DNA of 64,000 nucleotides from Nageia nagi (Eukaryota; Pinophyta). The stretch is taken from positions 159,650,001-159,714,000 of the forward strand of contig JBITNC010000001.1 of assembly GCA_050084985.1 (NCBI GenBank), in the 5' to 3' direction. A model generated the notes under the pieces. It made no database searches. It worked only from the letters and a program-made list of their open reading frames with translations, and was not told where the DNA came from. This document shows, piece after piece, positions 35,375-46,324 of the stretch (within the stretch, counting starts at the first letter, position 1; each line of letters begins with the position of its first letter). Made by a program: the position numbers and the translations under genes.

Positions 35375-37862
35375 TTGTTCACATCTTAAACCCTACACCC
35401 TAAATATTTAACCCTAAATGTTTAATATTTAACCCTATAACTTAAACCTTAAATCATAAATTGTTAAACTCCAACCCTAGATATTAAACCCTAAACCTTG
35501 TATCCTAATTCCTAACCCTTAAATCCTAAATTGTAAACCCTAAACCCTACATCTTAAACCAAAATCCTAAATCTTACCCCTTAAATCTTAAACCATAAAT
35601 CCTAATCTGTAAACCCTAAACCCTACATCCTAAACCTAAAAACTTATACTAAACCTTGGCCCCTAAATCCTAAACCTTAAACCCTAAACTTTAAATCCTA
35701 AACCCTTAACCCTAAACCCTAAACCCTAAACTTGTAATCTTAAACCTTAAACCCTAAACACTAAACCCTTAACCCCTAAACACTAAACCCTATATCCTAA
35801 ACTCTAAGCACTATACCCCTAAACACTAAACCCTACATCCTAAACCTTAAGCCTTAAATATCAAATCCTAAACCCTAGATACTTAAACCCTAAACACTAA
35901 ACCCTACATCTTAAATCCTAAATATTTATCCCTAAATCATAAACCCTAAACCCTAAAAACTAAACCTGAGATACTAAACCTTAATCGTTAAACCTTAAAC
36001 TATGAATCCTAAACCTTCATCATTAAACCCTAAATCTTAAAATCCTAAATGTTTAATCCTAAACCCTAAACCCTAAACCTTAACCTCTAAACCTTAAACC
36101 ATATATACTAAACCTTAACCTCTAAATCCTAAACCCTAAACCTTAACCCCTAAACCCTAGATCCTAAATTATAACCCTTAAATCTTAAACTTTAAACCCT
36201 AAATCCTAAACCTTAAACCTTGAATCCCAAACCTTAACCCTTAAACCCTAAACCTAAATCTTAAATCCTAAACCTTTAACCTTAAACCCTTAACCCTAAA
36301 TCTTAAACTCTAAACCCTAAACCCTAAACACTAAACCTTACATCCTAAATCCTAAACCCTAAACCTTATATACTAAAGATTAACTCCCAAACCCTAAACA
36401 CTAAACCTTAAATCCTAAACCTTAACCTCTAAACCCTAAACACTATACCCTACATCCTAAACACTAAACCCCACATAATAAACCTTAACCCTTAAACATT
36501 AAACCCTAGATACTAAACCTTAATCCTTAACTGTTAAATGCTAAACCTTAAATCTTTAATCTTAAACCCTAAACCCTAGATACTAAATCTTAAATATTTA
36601 ACCCTTAACCTTAATCCTTTATTCCTAAACCCTAAACTCTAAACCCTACATCCTAAACCTTAACACTTAAACCCTAGATACTAAACCCTAAATATTTAAA
36701 ACCCTAAACCTACTCCTAAACCCTAAACACTAAACCTAATAACCCATAAACCCTAAACATTAAATCCTAAACCTTAACCTAAACCTAAATCTAAATCTAA
36801 TAATAAAAAATTTTAATCCTAAACCCTAAGACTAATACTAAACCTTAACCTATAAACCCTAAACCCTATGTACTAAACCTTACTCCTAAATCCTAAACCT
36901 TAAACCCTACATCTTAAACCTTAAACACTAAACCCTTAAACCTTAAACCCTAAACCCTAGATCCTAAACCCTAACCCTTAAATCATAAATCTTAAACCCT
37001 AAACCTTAAATCCTAAACCTTAACCCTTAAACCCTAAACCTTAAATATTAAATCCTAAACCTTAACCTCTAAATCCTAAATCCTAAATACTAAACCCTAC
37101 ATCCTAAACCCTAAACACTAAATGCTACATACTAAAGCTTAACGCCTAAACCCTAAATATTAAACACTAAACATTAAACCTTAAATCCTAAACCTTAACC
37201 TCTAAACCCTAAATCTTAAACTCTAATCCCTACATCCTAAACCCTAAACACTAAACCCTACATACTAAACCTTAACCCCTAAACCCTAGATACTAAACCT
37301 TAACCCTTAAACCCTAAACCTTAAATCTTCAATCTTAAACCATAAACCTTAAATCTTCAATACTAAACCCTAAACCCTAGATACTAAACCTTAAATATTT
37401 TACCTTTAACCTTATTCCTTTAATCCTAAACCTAAACACTAAACTGTACATCCTAAACCCTAAACATAAGCCCTACATCCTAAACCTTAACCCTTAAACC
37501 CTAGATACTAAATCCTAAATATTTAACCCTAAACCCTAAACACTAAATATTTAACCCTAAATAATAAATTTTTAATCCTAAACCTTAACCTTAACCCTTA
37601 AACCCTAAATATTTAACTCTAAATCTTAAACCCTAAACCCTACATCCTAAACCCTAAACACTAAACCCTAGATACTAAACCTTGACCCCTAAACCTTAAA
37701 CCCTAAATCCTAAACCTTAACCTTGAAACCCTAAATTATAAATCTTAAATCCTAAACATTTAATCCTAAACACTAAACCTTAACCTCTAAATCTTAAACC
37801 CTAGATACTAAACCTTAACCCCAAAATCATGAACCATAAATCCTAAACCCTACATTCTAATT
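35375..37862. repeat. Interstitial telomere-like repeats, block 2
   Basis: About 2.5 kb of degenerate plant telomere repeats (CCCTAAA, C-rich strand on plus) with variants CCTTAAA, CACTAAA, CATCCTAAA, GATACTAAA. A longer phrase CCCTAAACACTAAACCCTAC recurs, suggesting rounds of secondary duplication. It begins and ends in unrelated sequence, so it is interstitial. Long arrays of this kind are known from conifer chromosomes. Confidence 0.92.
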
Positions 37863-38430
37863 GTATTGGTTAATGTTGAAGTAGGTTAGTGACATTATTA
37901 TTGACATCATCATTGGCTTGGTGATTAACATGTCAAGGTCTATAAGGGCTAATGACGTCTCATCTAATGTTGGTCCTATACCACCATTAATTCATGAGAG
38001 AAGGATAAATATTTCATCATAAGATGATGAAGACCATTTTGATGAAGACTAGACAACACAAAACATTCATCATAGGAGAACATATATATATTTAGATGAA
38101 AATGAGCTATATATTATGAATGTATATTCAACTTTTATTAGATAAGTATTAATTTAAAATTAATTAAATTTTCACTTTGATGAAATTATATGCATTTATA
38201 ATGTTACAAGATCATCATCAATCTTCATTTTTAGAAAATGATGATGATCATGAGGTGATTAATTAGCATGCATGATTGCTTAATTTGATTTTTAATTTTT
38301 TCATGAAGGATTTTCTTATTTGTATTGATGTTTATATTAGGTCAACAAAAATTCTCATTAACCTCAATTAATATTCAATTAGAAGAGATAAAGTAGCCAC
38401 ATAGTTATACCCCACATAATGTGCATTTCT
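37863..38430 (+). other. Possible upstream exon(s) of the SET-domain ORF
   Basis: Plus-strand frames 37900-38140 contain protein-like pieces (NVGPIPPLIHERRINIS, DDEDHFDED, RRTYIYLDENELYIMN) ending near a GATAAG donor-like site. No family recognised; linked to the following ORF only by position. Confidence 0.25.
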
Positions 38431-38442
38431 AGGAGTTGAACC

Positions 38443-39432
38443 AATGAATGAAAATGTGATAGAAGGATTTAGTGACCCTATCACTATATATTATAGAGCA
38501 CTTATTGTATGTGGTTGTTCAAAATGTAAGGGTTGGCAAAAACATCGAAGGGGATATGTAGAAATACATTATTATGAAATTGATGGTCTACCAAATATAG
38601 AGGGAGCATTACCTCTTACTAGATATGTTGAACATATAAAAGAGAATGTAAAGCCTAAAATATGAAAACATGTAGATTCATTATATGAAGATAGAGCAAA
38701 ACAATGTACAAGAATAAGAAATGAAGGACGACTTCATCGATTACTACCAAATGTTTAGCCAATTGGCAGATGAGAGTATTGGTGATTTGCATTTAGCACA
38801 TAATTATGTACATTTATACAAGTCTACCTATGATGGTAAGGCACATGGTGCATGGTCAATCAAAAAACCTTTTCTAAAAGCTTATGAATAATTCACTTAT
38901 TATGGTCATTCATATATGATCAAACCTTCTAATATACTTAATGTGGGCATGGGTTTGTTTATATTATCAAATGTGCGAGTTCTTCCATTCACTGAAAAAG
39001 AAACATTTATGCCATTTTGTGGGCTAATTTACAATATAACAGATTGGAGGATATTAACATTATATTTTTTTATTATGGCTAAATATGGTATGTGTGGAAA
39101 TGCAACATCATAAACAAAAGATTTAGAACGTTTGTACATTGATGGTCGAATGAAGATACATGGAAATATTATAGGATATATAAACAACTCCAAAGGCACA
39201 ATCAGTATAGAAAATTATTTTTTTATGGAATATGCAAATGATAAATATGACTTTATGTCTAGAAAAAATGAAAAGTTTTTTAGGTGTGGCTCCTATTGTA
39301 ACTCTTACTCCTAATGATGAGATCTTAGTGCATTATAATATCAATAAATATATTCCAGCACATAAGAGACATATGGATTCAGGAGATCCAAATGTATTTA
39401 TTAAACTAGGACAAGAGCATAAAGAAAAATGA
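38443..39432 (+). pseudogene. Broken SET-domain protein ORF
   Basis: Open pieces in series: 38444-38665, then a stop-interrupted stretch (NEGRLHRLLPN; YKSTYDGKAHGAWSIKKP), then 38916-39113, 39132-39314 and 39232-39432. The second half resembles a SET methyltransferase domain: MGLFILSNVRVLPF (glycine-rich start), GNIIGYINNSKG in place of the usual R.(I/L)NHSC block, and VTLTPNDEILVHYN in place of the usual I..GEEL..DY end. The first half has CGCSKCKGWQKHRRGYVEIH, a Cys/His pattern like zinc-binding segments of plant transposon proteins. Stops and one overlap in frame (39232-39314) make it non-functional. Whether it belongs to a transposon or is a host-gene remnant is unresolved. Confidence 0.5.
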
Positions 39433-39997
39433 GATTGTAGTAGAAATTGAATAATGTTGTATTACTAGGCATACAGTTATGAATTTAGACTATGTTATTT
39501 GCTAGTTTGTTAAAGATCCTTAAGGGAGGTTGCAGCTTGTTGAAGAACCTAATTGTTGTAATTGTTGATAATTTTTTACTTAAACTTATGTTACTTGTGC
39601 AATTTTTATTAAACTTATGTACTTGTTAAAGTTATTGACATATACTTATTAGATATTACAAACACTTGTTAAAGTTATTTTTTTTAATTATATTAATTAT
39701 TTGTAATAACTAATTTTATAGGTGTATCATAATACAACAAATACACAAGAAGAGTCAAATACAATATCTTATACACCAATCTTACATCAAAAAAATATTC
39801 ATTGGAAAAAAAATAAGTAGCTAAAAAATAAATTAAGTAGGGATGCATATGTATAATTCATTACAAATCCAAATCTAATGGTTCCTATTCAGCTCATGAA
39901 TTTAGATAGTGAAAATGATGGAAAATAATATAATGCTCATGATCAATAGCAAAATGCCATGCATGATTTATTTCAATCAATCTATACATATGAAAAA
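39433..39997. other. Intergenic, nothing recognised
   Basis: AT-rich sequence between the SET ORF and the copia-B LTR. Confidence 0.4.
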
Positions 39998-40495
39998 TGA
40001 AGGAGTTGCAATATAAACTAAACAACCCTAAACTCCCAAGATCACATGAAACCTCACAATTCACATCTAATAAATTCACAAAGCAATCTCACAAAGATAA
40101 CACAAGATGTAAGTGGTTCCTCTAACTAGGAGTACATCCACTAACTAGATCTCTCTAAATCTCAAATATTAAATCTTACAATCTTTCTAACCTCAACTCC
40201 AAAACACTATCCTCTAGCATAACTTTACTCCACCAATTGATGTGTAATAACAAAAAGGAATCCTTCTATTCATAGGCAAAAATCCCTCTTTGGATCACCC
40301 TTTTACCTAATGTACAAAGGCATGACATGCACTCGATTTTACCCAAGGGGCATGCTCATGACATGGAGTGTAGGACAAGTTACATTATCATATTCATTTA
40401 AATACTTAAGGTATCTAATGATACCCTTAAGTATTAGTGAATTTACAAAGAGGATTAATAAAAACCTTTACAATAATGCATTATACATTCCAACA
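39998..40495 (-). repeat. 3' LTR of the minus-strand copia-B copy
   Basis: On the minus strand starts TGTTGGAATG after polypurine AAGGGGGAG (plus 40496-40504) and ends CTCCTTCA. 498 bp, clearly related to but diverged from the 489/486-bp LTRs of the full-length copy. Confidence 0.85.
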
Positions 40496-40975
40496 CTCCC
40501 CCTTAATGCAATATTGGGATAGAGCCAATAAGATAGAAGAAGAAGAGAAAGTAAGAGAGTTCTCCTCCAAATAGATACAATCGAAGATGGGAACTTTTTA
40601 CATATTTATGAAGTAAGCAAGATCTAATTTGAGGCTCACTACTTTTTCAAATACAATCATTAACCACAATTGATTTCAATGTACATGAAGTAGTCATCCA
40701 ATTGGAAGTCACGAAGAGTCTCCAAGAGCCTACATACCCAAAGTAAGTAACCTATAATCTCAAAGGAACCTGTAAGTCATAAGCAGATCAACTAATAAGA
40801 TTAGTTAGATGCAACATATTCATATCAACAAGGATAAATGAATCACACAAATGCCATCATGAACTAATCAATGGTGCACTATAAGTCGTCACGAAGATGC
40901 CAAGCCAAAACTCATAGTAACCTGCTATATATAAACATGTGTTGAATATTATTACAAAATAGAGTATGCACATAT

Positions 40976-41062
40976 GAGTTCCTTACATATGGATAACTAA
41001 ATAGTGCCAAGAGATACATAAGAGTTCCTCACACATGGATAACTAAACAGTGCTAGATTGGT
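40976..41062. repeat. Tandem duplicate in copia-B 3' UTR
   Basis: GAGTTCC(T/C)(T/C)ACA(T/C)ATGGATAACTAAA(T/C)AGTGC occurs twice. Equivalent AAGTTCGCTCT.TGTGAG.AACTT repeats lie in the 3' UTR of the full-length copy at 52250-52470. Confidence 0.7.
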
Positions 41063-41562
41063 CAATCTTTTTGCTCTAAAAAATTTGTACAAGTTCCTCA
41101 CATAGAATGAACTTACCATAAAGGTGTATAATAAAATCAACACTATACAACATAAAATCCTTCTATGGGTGAAGTTGTTATCAAAAATATGAATTTAACA
41201 CAAGAATTCAAACTTCACTCCCTCTTGAGGCCAACTTTATCAACCCGATAGCATCCCTAAGATTACAAAACTGAGCTTCTAGGAGGGGCTTAGTGAACAA
41301 ATTAGTGAAGTTTAAGGTGCATGGATAATACTCCAGGTGTATGATGCCATTAAGAAACTTCTTCCTAATAAAATGTTTTTATATTTCCACATGTTTTATT
41401 CTCTAATGGAATACAAGATTCTTAGCCAAAGAGATCACTGACTAATTATCTGAAGAAATCAAAGATGAGCCACCTTGCTCATACCTAATTTCTTTAAGAA
41501 GATGCCTTAGCCAAATGGCTTCTTGGGCTATAATAGGCATGATATTCAACTTTTGTGGTGTA

Positions 41563-42810
41563 AAGAGAAATAGTAGGCTACTTCTTGGAAGCCCAAGAGA
41601 TAGCACCTAAACCAATGCTAAACACATACATCGAAATTGATTTTCTATCATCTCTATCTCCCCCATAGTCAGAATTTGAGAATCTAAAGAGAACAAATGA
41701 GGGCAAATTAGAATACTTGAGAGCAAAATCCTTAGTCCCTGCAACATACCTCAAGATTTTCTTAATAGTATTAAGGTGCTTAACATATGGTTTCTGCATG
41801 AATCATGCCATTAGATTCACTGCAAAGGCAAAATCTAGCCTAAAAATAGTCAAATAAAAAAGACTACCAATTAATTACATGTAACAAATAACATCAGCTA
41901 ACTAAGAGTTGGAGCTCAAAGAAATAGTGATTTTAGGAGATATTAGGATCGCAACATATCTACACTCCTCCATTCCAAACTTTTATAAGATGTATGATAT
42001 ATACTTAGATTGACTAAGATAAGTACAATCCTTATATTGGTATACTTGCATTCTAAAGTAGTAGTGTAAGAGACCAAGATCAATCATTTCAAATGTTGCC
42101 TTAAGTTTGGATATGCACTCTTGAATGAATTCATCATTATTTCTAGTAATCAAAAGATCATCCACATAAAGAAGAATCAAGACCACATCTTTTCCTTAAA
42201 TGAGCACATATAAATTGGAGTCTAAAAAATACTTGGAGAAATGAATGTCTATAAAATACCCTAAAATCTTCTTGTACCAGGCTCTAGGTGCTTGCTTAAG
42301 TCCATATAATGACTTCTTTAGTTTGAACATAAAGGATTTCTTACCTTCCACAATGAACCCTTTTGGTTGATTCATGAAGATTTCCACATCTAAGTCACCA
42401 TTGAGAAATGCACTCTTGACGTTAAGTTGAAACACTTTTCATCCTTGAGCTGTAGAAAGAACAAGTATAATTCTCATAGTTGACATATTTACCTTAGGAG
42501 CAAATGTTTTCTCATAATTTACATTGTATTTTTGAGGAAAATCTTTGGCTACTAACCTTGCCTTGAATTTTTTAATATCCCCAATAGAATTATACTTGAC
42601 TTTGTAGATCCACTTATTACCAATTACATTTTTCTCATTGGGATAAAGATCCAAAACCCAAGTTTCATTTTTCATAAGCACCTCATACTCTATTTTCATG
42701 GCTTCCATCCAACACTTATGTTTTGAAGCTTGTTTGAAGGATGAAGGCTCATGTTTGTTATCAATTTTGGCAAATAAATATTTGTTCAAGGTCATGCTCC
42801 TTATTACCCT
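41563..42810 (-). pseudogene. Copia-B (minus copy) RT and RNase H
   Basis: Open pieces 42795-42439, 42435-42196, 42186-41983 and 41799-41578. Landmarks: WMEAMKIEYEVLMKNETW, NKWIYKVKYN, LVAKDFPQKYNVNYEKTFAP, FQLNVKSAFLNGDLDVEIFM (42432 region), SLYGLKQAPRAWYKK, then the intact catalytic YVDDLLITRNN, LGLLHYYFRMQVYQ, and RNase H SNSDYGGDRDDRKS and GAISWASKK. Three stops and at least one shift separate the pieces, so it is inactive. Confidence 0.88.
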
Positions 42811-42831
42811 TTGAGTTGAAGAGTTTTATTC

Positions 42832-43726
42832 TTAAGGTGACTTGTCTATATCAATATCTAACCAGCTAGGTGTAACTAAAGAGTCCTTTAGATCATCAAC
42901 ATCTTTATTAGAAGTAGATTCTTTAGAAAGTTCATTGAACTTTATATCCCTTGAAATAAACATGGCTTTGTAGGATGGAGAGTAGAGCCTATAGCCTCTA
43001 TGTTGACTGTCATAACTTACAAAGATGCATGTTTCAACCCTTTTGTCTAACTTCTTCTTTTTCTTAGAAATAATGTAGGACAATGCTTTACAACCAAACA
43101 CCCTAAGGTGTGAAATGTTAGGTTTTCTTCCTAACCATGCCTCAAAAGAAGTTTTACCTTGAACAATTTTTGTGAGACACATATTTAAGGTGTAAATAGC
43201 AGTGCTTACTACTTCACCCCATAAGAAATTAAGAAGATTATCCAACATTAATATAGCCATTTTTATAATTGTTCTATTTTTCCTTTTAGTGACATTGTTT
43301 TACTAAAGAATGAAAGGAATTGTAAACTACCTCTTGATTCCATACTTAGCACAATAGTCATTGAACTCATTGCTATTGTATTCTCCCCCATTATCTAATC
43401 TCAACATCTTGATCTTAAGGTTAGTTTGATTCTCAACAAAGACCTTAAAATCTTTAAAACTCTCAAAGGTTTGATCTTTGTGCTCAAGTAGATAGCAAAA
43501 AATCATTCTACTGAAATCATCGATGAAGGTCAATACGTAAGATGCTCCTCCAAATGAATTAGTCTGAAATGGATCTATCAAATTTTAATGCACAAGTTGA
43601 AGAGGTTGAGATGCTCTTCTTGCCTTATTTTTTTAAAACTTTTATCTATGCATCTTACTAAGAATGCACCTCTCGCATAGACCAATTGAAGGAAAACCTT
43701 CCATAAGTTCTTGGTCTTTCATGACT
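42832..43726 (-). pseudogene. Copia-B (minus copy) integrase
   Basis: Open pieces 43581-43327 and 43260-42832. Core motifs: GGASYVLTFIDDFSRMIF, LRLDNGGEYNSNEFNDYCA (second catalytic Asp kept), then frame breaks through the NGVAER region, then NFLWGEVVSTAIYTLNMC and RVFGCKALSYI of the C-terminal half. The first Asp region reads IDPFQ instead of SDLMGPF, so it is lost. Dead copy. Confidence 0.85.
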
Positions 43727-44253
43727 GTTGATCGCTATAATGTAACCTCAAAGGGTTTGGTATGATTGTATTCTCCACTGCTCATAATGATATGTTTCTT
43801 AAAAGAGCAGAAGGTGGTGGGGATGCACTTGTGTTGGTTTTCTACTCAATCTTTGATTTATAGGTCAATTCCTATCTATATTTAAGGTTAAAAGTAACTA
43901 AAAAGAAATGAAAGGAGAAAGAGTTATAGGAAAGAGATAAGTATATAAAATAAGATTTAAAATAAGAAATATACAACCCAAGCATTCAACATAGGTAGCA
44001 ATCCATGGCCTAGATCAAGAATAGCAAACTATCTTGCACTTGGGGTCTCACAATCACAATACACAACCATAATTTGAAGAAAATATTTCACATATAACAT
44101 TCACAAAAGTAATAAATCACCACTTTATTGCAAGAGGGCAAAGCATTATTTATGTGTATTATCATATGTGAAAATATCTTACAAATTTAGGCAAATTTGC
44201 TAGAATGTCTGACCCTTTTGATCTCTAAAAGTTAGATATTTATACATCCTTCT
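43727..44253. other. Spacer between the two copia-B copies
   Basis: No similarity recognised. It ends with CTTCT (44249-44253), the probable target-site duplication of the full-length element. Confidence 0.5.
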
Positions 44254-44742
44254 TGTTAGAATTTGTAATGAAATATTGTGAATATCTAAACTCCTTGTAA
44301 ATTCAATTAATCACTTAAAGGATATTTAGATACCTTAAGGGATTAATTGAATTCTTTATTATGTAAAATTTGACCTTACCATGTGGTTAGTTGGTAGGTT
44401 AAAGTTAGGTAATATATTTATTGTAACCCTAACCTTACCCTTTAGTTAAAGGGAGGTTAGGGAGGTGCTCTCATGCTATAAATAGAGGGCCTCTCCTCTT
44501 GTAATATAAATTAGATTTTGAGTAAGATTACTCTACTAGTTTGTGTAGGAGAGAAAGGAATTATAGTAAGAGGGTGCATAGTTTGAGAATTGAGATCTAG
44601 TTGTGGATGTACTCCCAAGGAGGGAGGAACCACTTATATTGGTGTTATCTTATGTGAATGGTGTTATTAGCTTGTAGATGTTGAATGATTAAGTTTTCTA
44701 TAGTCTTGAACCTTGAGGATTAGTGTAGAACTAATTCCTTCA
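44254..44742 (+). repeat. Copia-B 5' LTR
   Basis: Begins TGTTAGAATTTGTAATGAAA, ends CTAATTCCTTCA. Contains a TATA box at 44477-44484 (CTATAAATAGAGGG context), the likely element promoter. Confidence 0.95.
44477..44484 (+). promoter_or_regulatory. LTR TATA box
   Basis: TATAAATA in the middle of the 5' LTR; the identical site in the 3' LTR is at 53261-53268. Confidence 0.7.
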
Positions 44743-44744
44743 AT

Positions 44745-44756
44745 TGGTATTAGAGC
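44745..44756 (+). other. Copia-B primer-binding site (tRNA-iMet)
   Basis: TGGTATTAGAGC, two bases after the LTR; complementary to the initiator-Met tRNA 3' end with one mismatch. Confidence 0.85.
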
Positions 44757-45169
44757 TTGGTGTGGAAGCTCCTTCAACATTCTTTGAAACTTCTTCAATT
44801 TGGAGGTCTCCATTTCTCATATTCTTACATTGTTGAGGTAAAACATAATAGAAGGTATACATTTTTTTACCTTCTTGGTTAATTATTGAATAATTGTATT
44901 TTACTACTAACATATTGTGTGCTATATGTTGACTATTGTTGAGCTAAATATGATTAACAATTTTTGATACTAACCTCTTTTGTGAATAGCTTTTTTTTTG
45001 CAAATTACTTATTTGCTCATTATTTAAGAGGATAGTATACAAAAATTAAGTTTAGGAATTTTTTTTTCCTATCTTATGGAGAAGATAATTTTTTTAACCT
45101 TTTTTTTGTCAATAAAAATGGGTAATTTCTTTTGTGAGAGGGAGAAATTTCAATTTTTTTTATCTAACA
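44757..45169 (+). other. Copia-B leader, first part
   Basis: T-rich untranslated sequence without coding signal. It resembles the T-rich sequence that resumes after 46745, which brackets the captured block. Confidence 0.6.
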
Positions 45170-45775
45170 TTGAACATCTACCTTGCTATCACCATGCCTT
45201 TTGCAAGAAAAGCTCACATTTATCTTATGAATTGCATACCAATTAATAACATCTAAAATGTGCAAATAATCATTGCTTAAGTTCTTAAATGATTTTCTAC
45301 GAGCAGTCATGTTGTAGAAAAGATTTTCAACCATTATCTGAGTTCCCTTCACTGCTGCACAAGGGCACATTTGGCAAATGCTTAGCAACAAAATGCAATG
45401 TATTGGTGGCCTTTGCTATGGGAAAAATTAGCTTTATGTTGATCAAATATAAATGTATCCAAAACTTAAATTTGTAGTTTAAAGTGCAAATTGCATGGAA
45501 TACAACATTCTTTTCATGAAATAAAACATAGAATTAGAGAAAAGGGGTGTCACTCTTCTAGTCTGATTGTTATACTGCTAACATGTTTCTTATGCTCTGT
45601 ATCCATGCACTTGACCTTCTGTTATTGTTGTAACAGTCACGTGTGCAACAAATGTCATACTAGCTAAAGCTTCTCCCCGAAAATCGAGGGAGCTGATTAT
45701 TTGCAAATCTTCATATGAACTCAACTTTGATGTTGTATGCCTCTCACATAGTATAGGCAAGTCTTCGTATCGAAT
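45170..45775 (-). pseudogene. MLH1: MLH1 mismatch-repair ATPase gene fragment
   Basis: Two coding blocks on the minus strand match consecutive parts of the N-terminal GHKL ATPase domain of MLH1, the MutL homologue that acts with PMS1/MLH3 partners in DNA mismatch repair and meiotic crossing-over. Block 1 (45775-45596, 60 codons, no stops) includes [16 protein letters not shown] and [18 protein letters not shown]. Block 2 (45361-45170, 64 codons) includes CAAVKGTQIMVENLFYNM and NVSFSCKRHG. Between them lie 234 bp that do not read as MLH1, placed where an intron would be expected, although no clean GT donor is visible. The fragment covers well under a fifth of the protein, is antisense to the retrotransposon, and cannot make a functional enzyme. 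Confidence 0.88.
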
Positions 45776-45911
45776 GCTTCATCGAAATGCAGTCTTATGG
45801 ACTGTAATGGTTGAATGATATGCACAAGATGGATACGTTGAAAGGGTCTACAAATTATTTGACAGAATGCCTCATCAAAATGTAGTCTTATGGATTGTAA
45901 TGGTCGACATG
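45771..45911 (+). pseudogene. PPR gene fragment inside copia-B leader
   Basis: Plus-strand reading gives two PLS-type PPR half-repeats: [15 protein letters not shown], a stop, YAQDGYVERVYKLFDRMPHQ and NVVLWIVMVDM. It resembles the PPR pseudogene at 3105-5338 in style but is not the same copy. It joins the MLH1 fragment at 45771-45775, where five bases fit both sequences. Only 47 codons remain. Confidence 0.8.
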
Positions 45912-46324
45912 ATTTCTTTCCCCTAATCCTTGATGTCCTCTGCTCTTCCCTGAATGACTAGATGACCCTATCTCCTCTCCCTAATCAAAGATGAGTCATT
46001 TTTAATCTGAATTTAAACTAGGTCTACCCCCAATCCCCACCAAACCCTAGATGGTTTTTCACAACAAGCGATAGACTCTACTTTACTTGCTTACGTGCAG
46101 GCATTGGCTACACCTTCTCCCTCCTCCCTCATCGACTGTGCCTTCTCCCTCCTTGGCCACTTAAGCTCTTTGTTTTTCAACATATTAGTTTTATCTTGCA
46201 CTCTTTGCAATCCATGCTAATCTTCTCTACCTCATACAGGATTGTGCCAGACTTTATACAAGTCTTGAATAAGCTCTTGATGATGAGCTTGAGCATAAAC
46301 TAAGCTTGCAAATTTGTTTTATAA
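45912..46324. other. Unassigned part of the captured block
   Basis: Pyrimidine-rich, GC-richer than the surrounding leader (CTTCTCCCTCCTCCCTCATC and similar). It could be intron or UTR of another captured gene. No protein similarity recognised. Confidence 0.45.

Larger units (their letters stand above)
39998..43726 (-). mobile_element. Copia-B element, minus-strand copy, 5'-truncated
   Basis: Reads from GAG-pre-integrase (QELMEGFPSIGLCERCIL, about 43720-43660) through integrase, RT and RNase H to the 3' LTR. Same family as the full-length copy at 44254: for example MTLNKYLFAKIDNK here and MTLNKSLFAKIDNK there. Gag, protease, leader and 5' LTR are absent. It lies head-to-head with the full-length copy, 528 bp away. 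Confidence 0.88.

Noticed and set aside
35375-37862. A true chromosome end (telomere)
   Set aside because: Repeats are degenerate and unrelated sequence, including coding remnants, lies on both sides.
43727-44253. 5' LTR for the minus-strand copia-B copy
   Set aside because: No similarity to the 39998-40495 LTR was found; the copy simply ends near 43726.
45170-45775. A functional MLH1 gene
   Set aside because: Only about 124 codons of the N-terminal ATPase domain are present, and the flanks are other gene fragments and retrotransposon leader.
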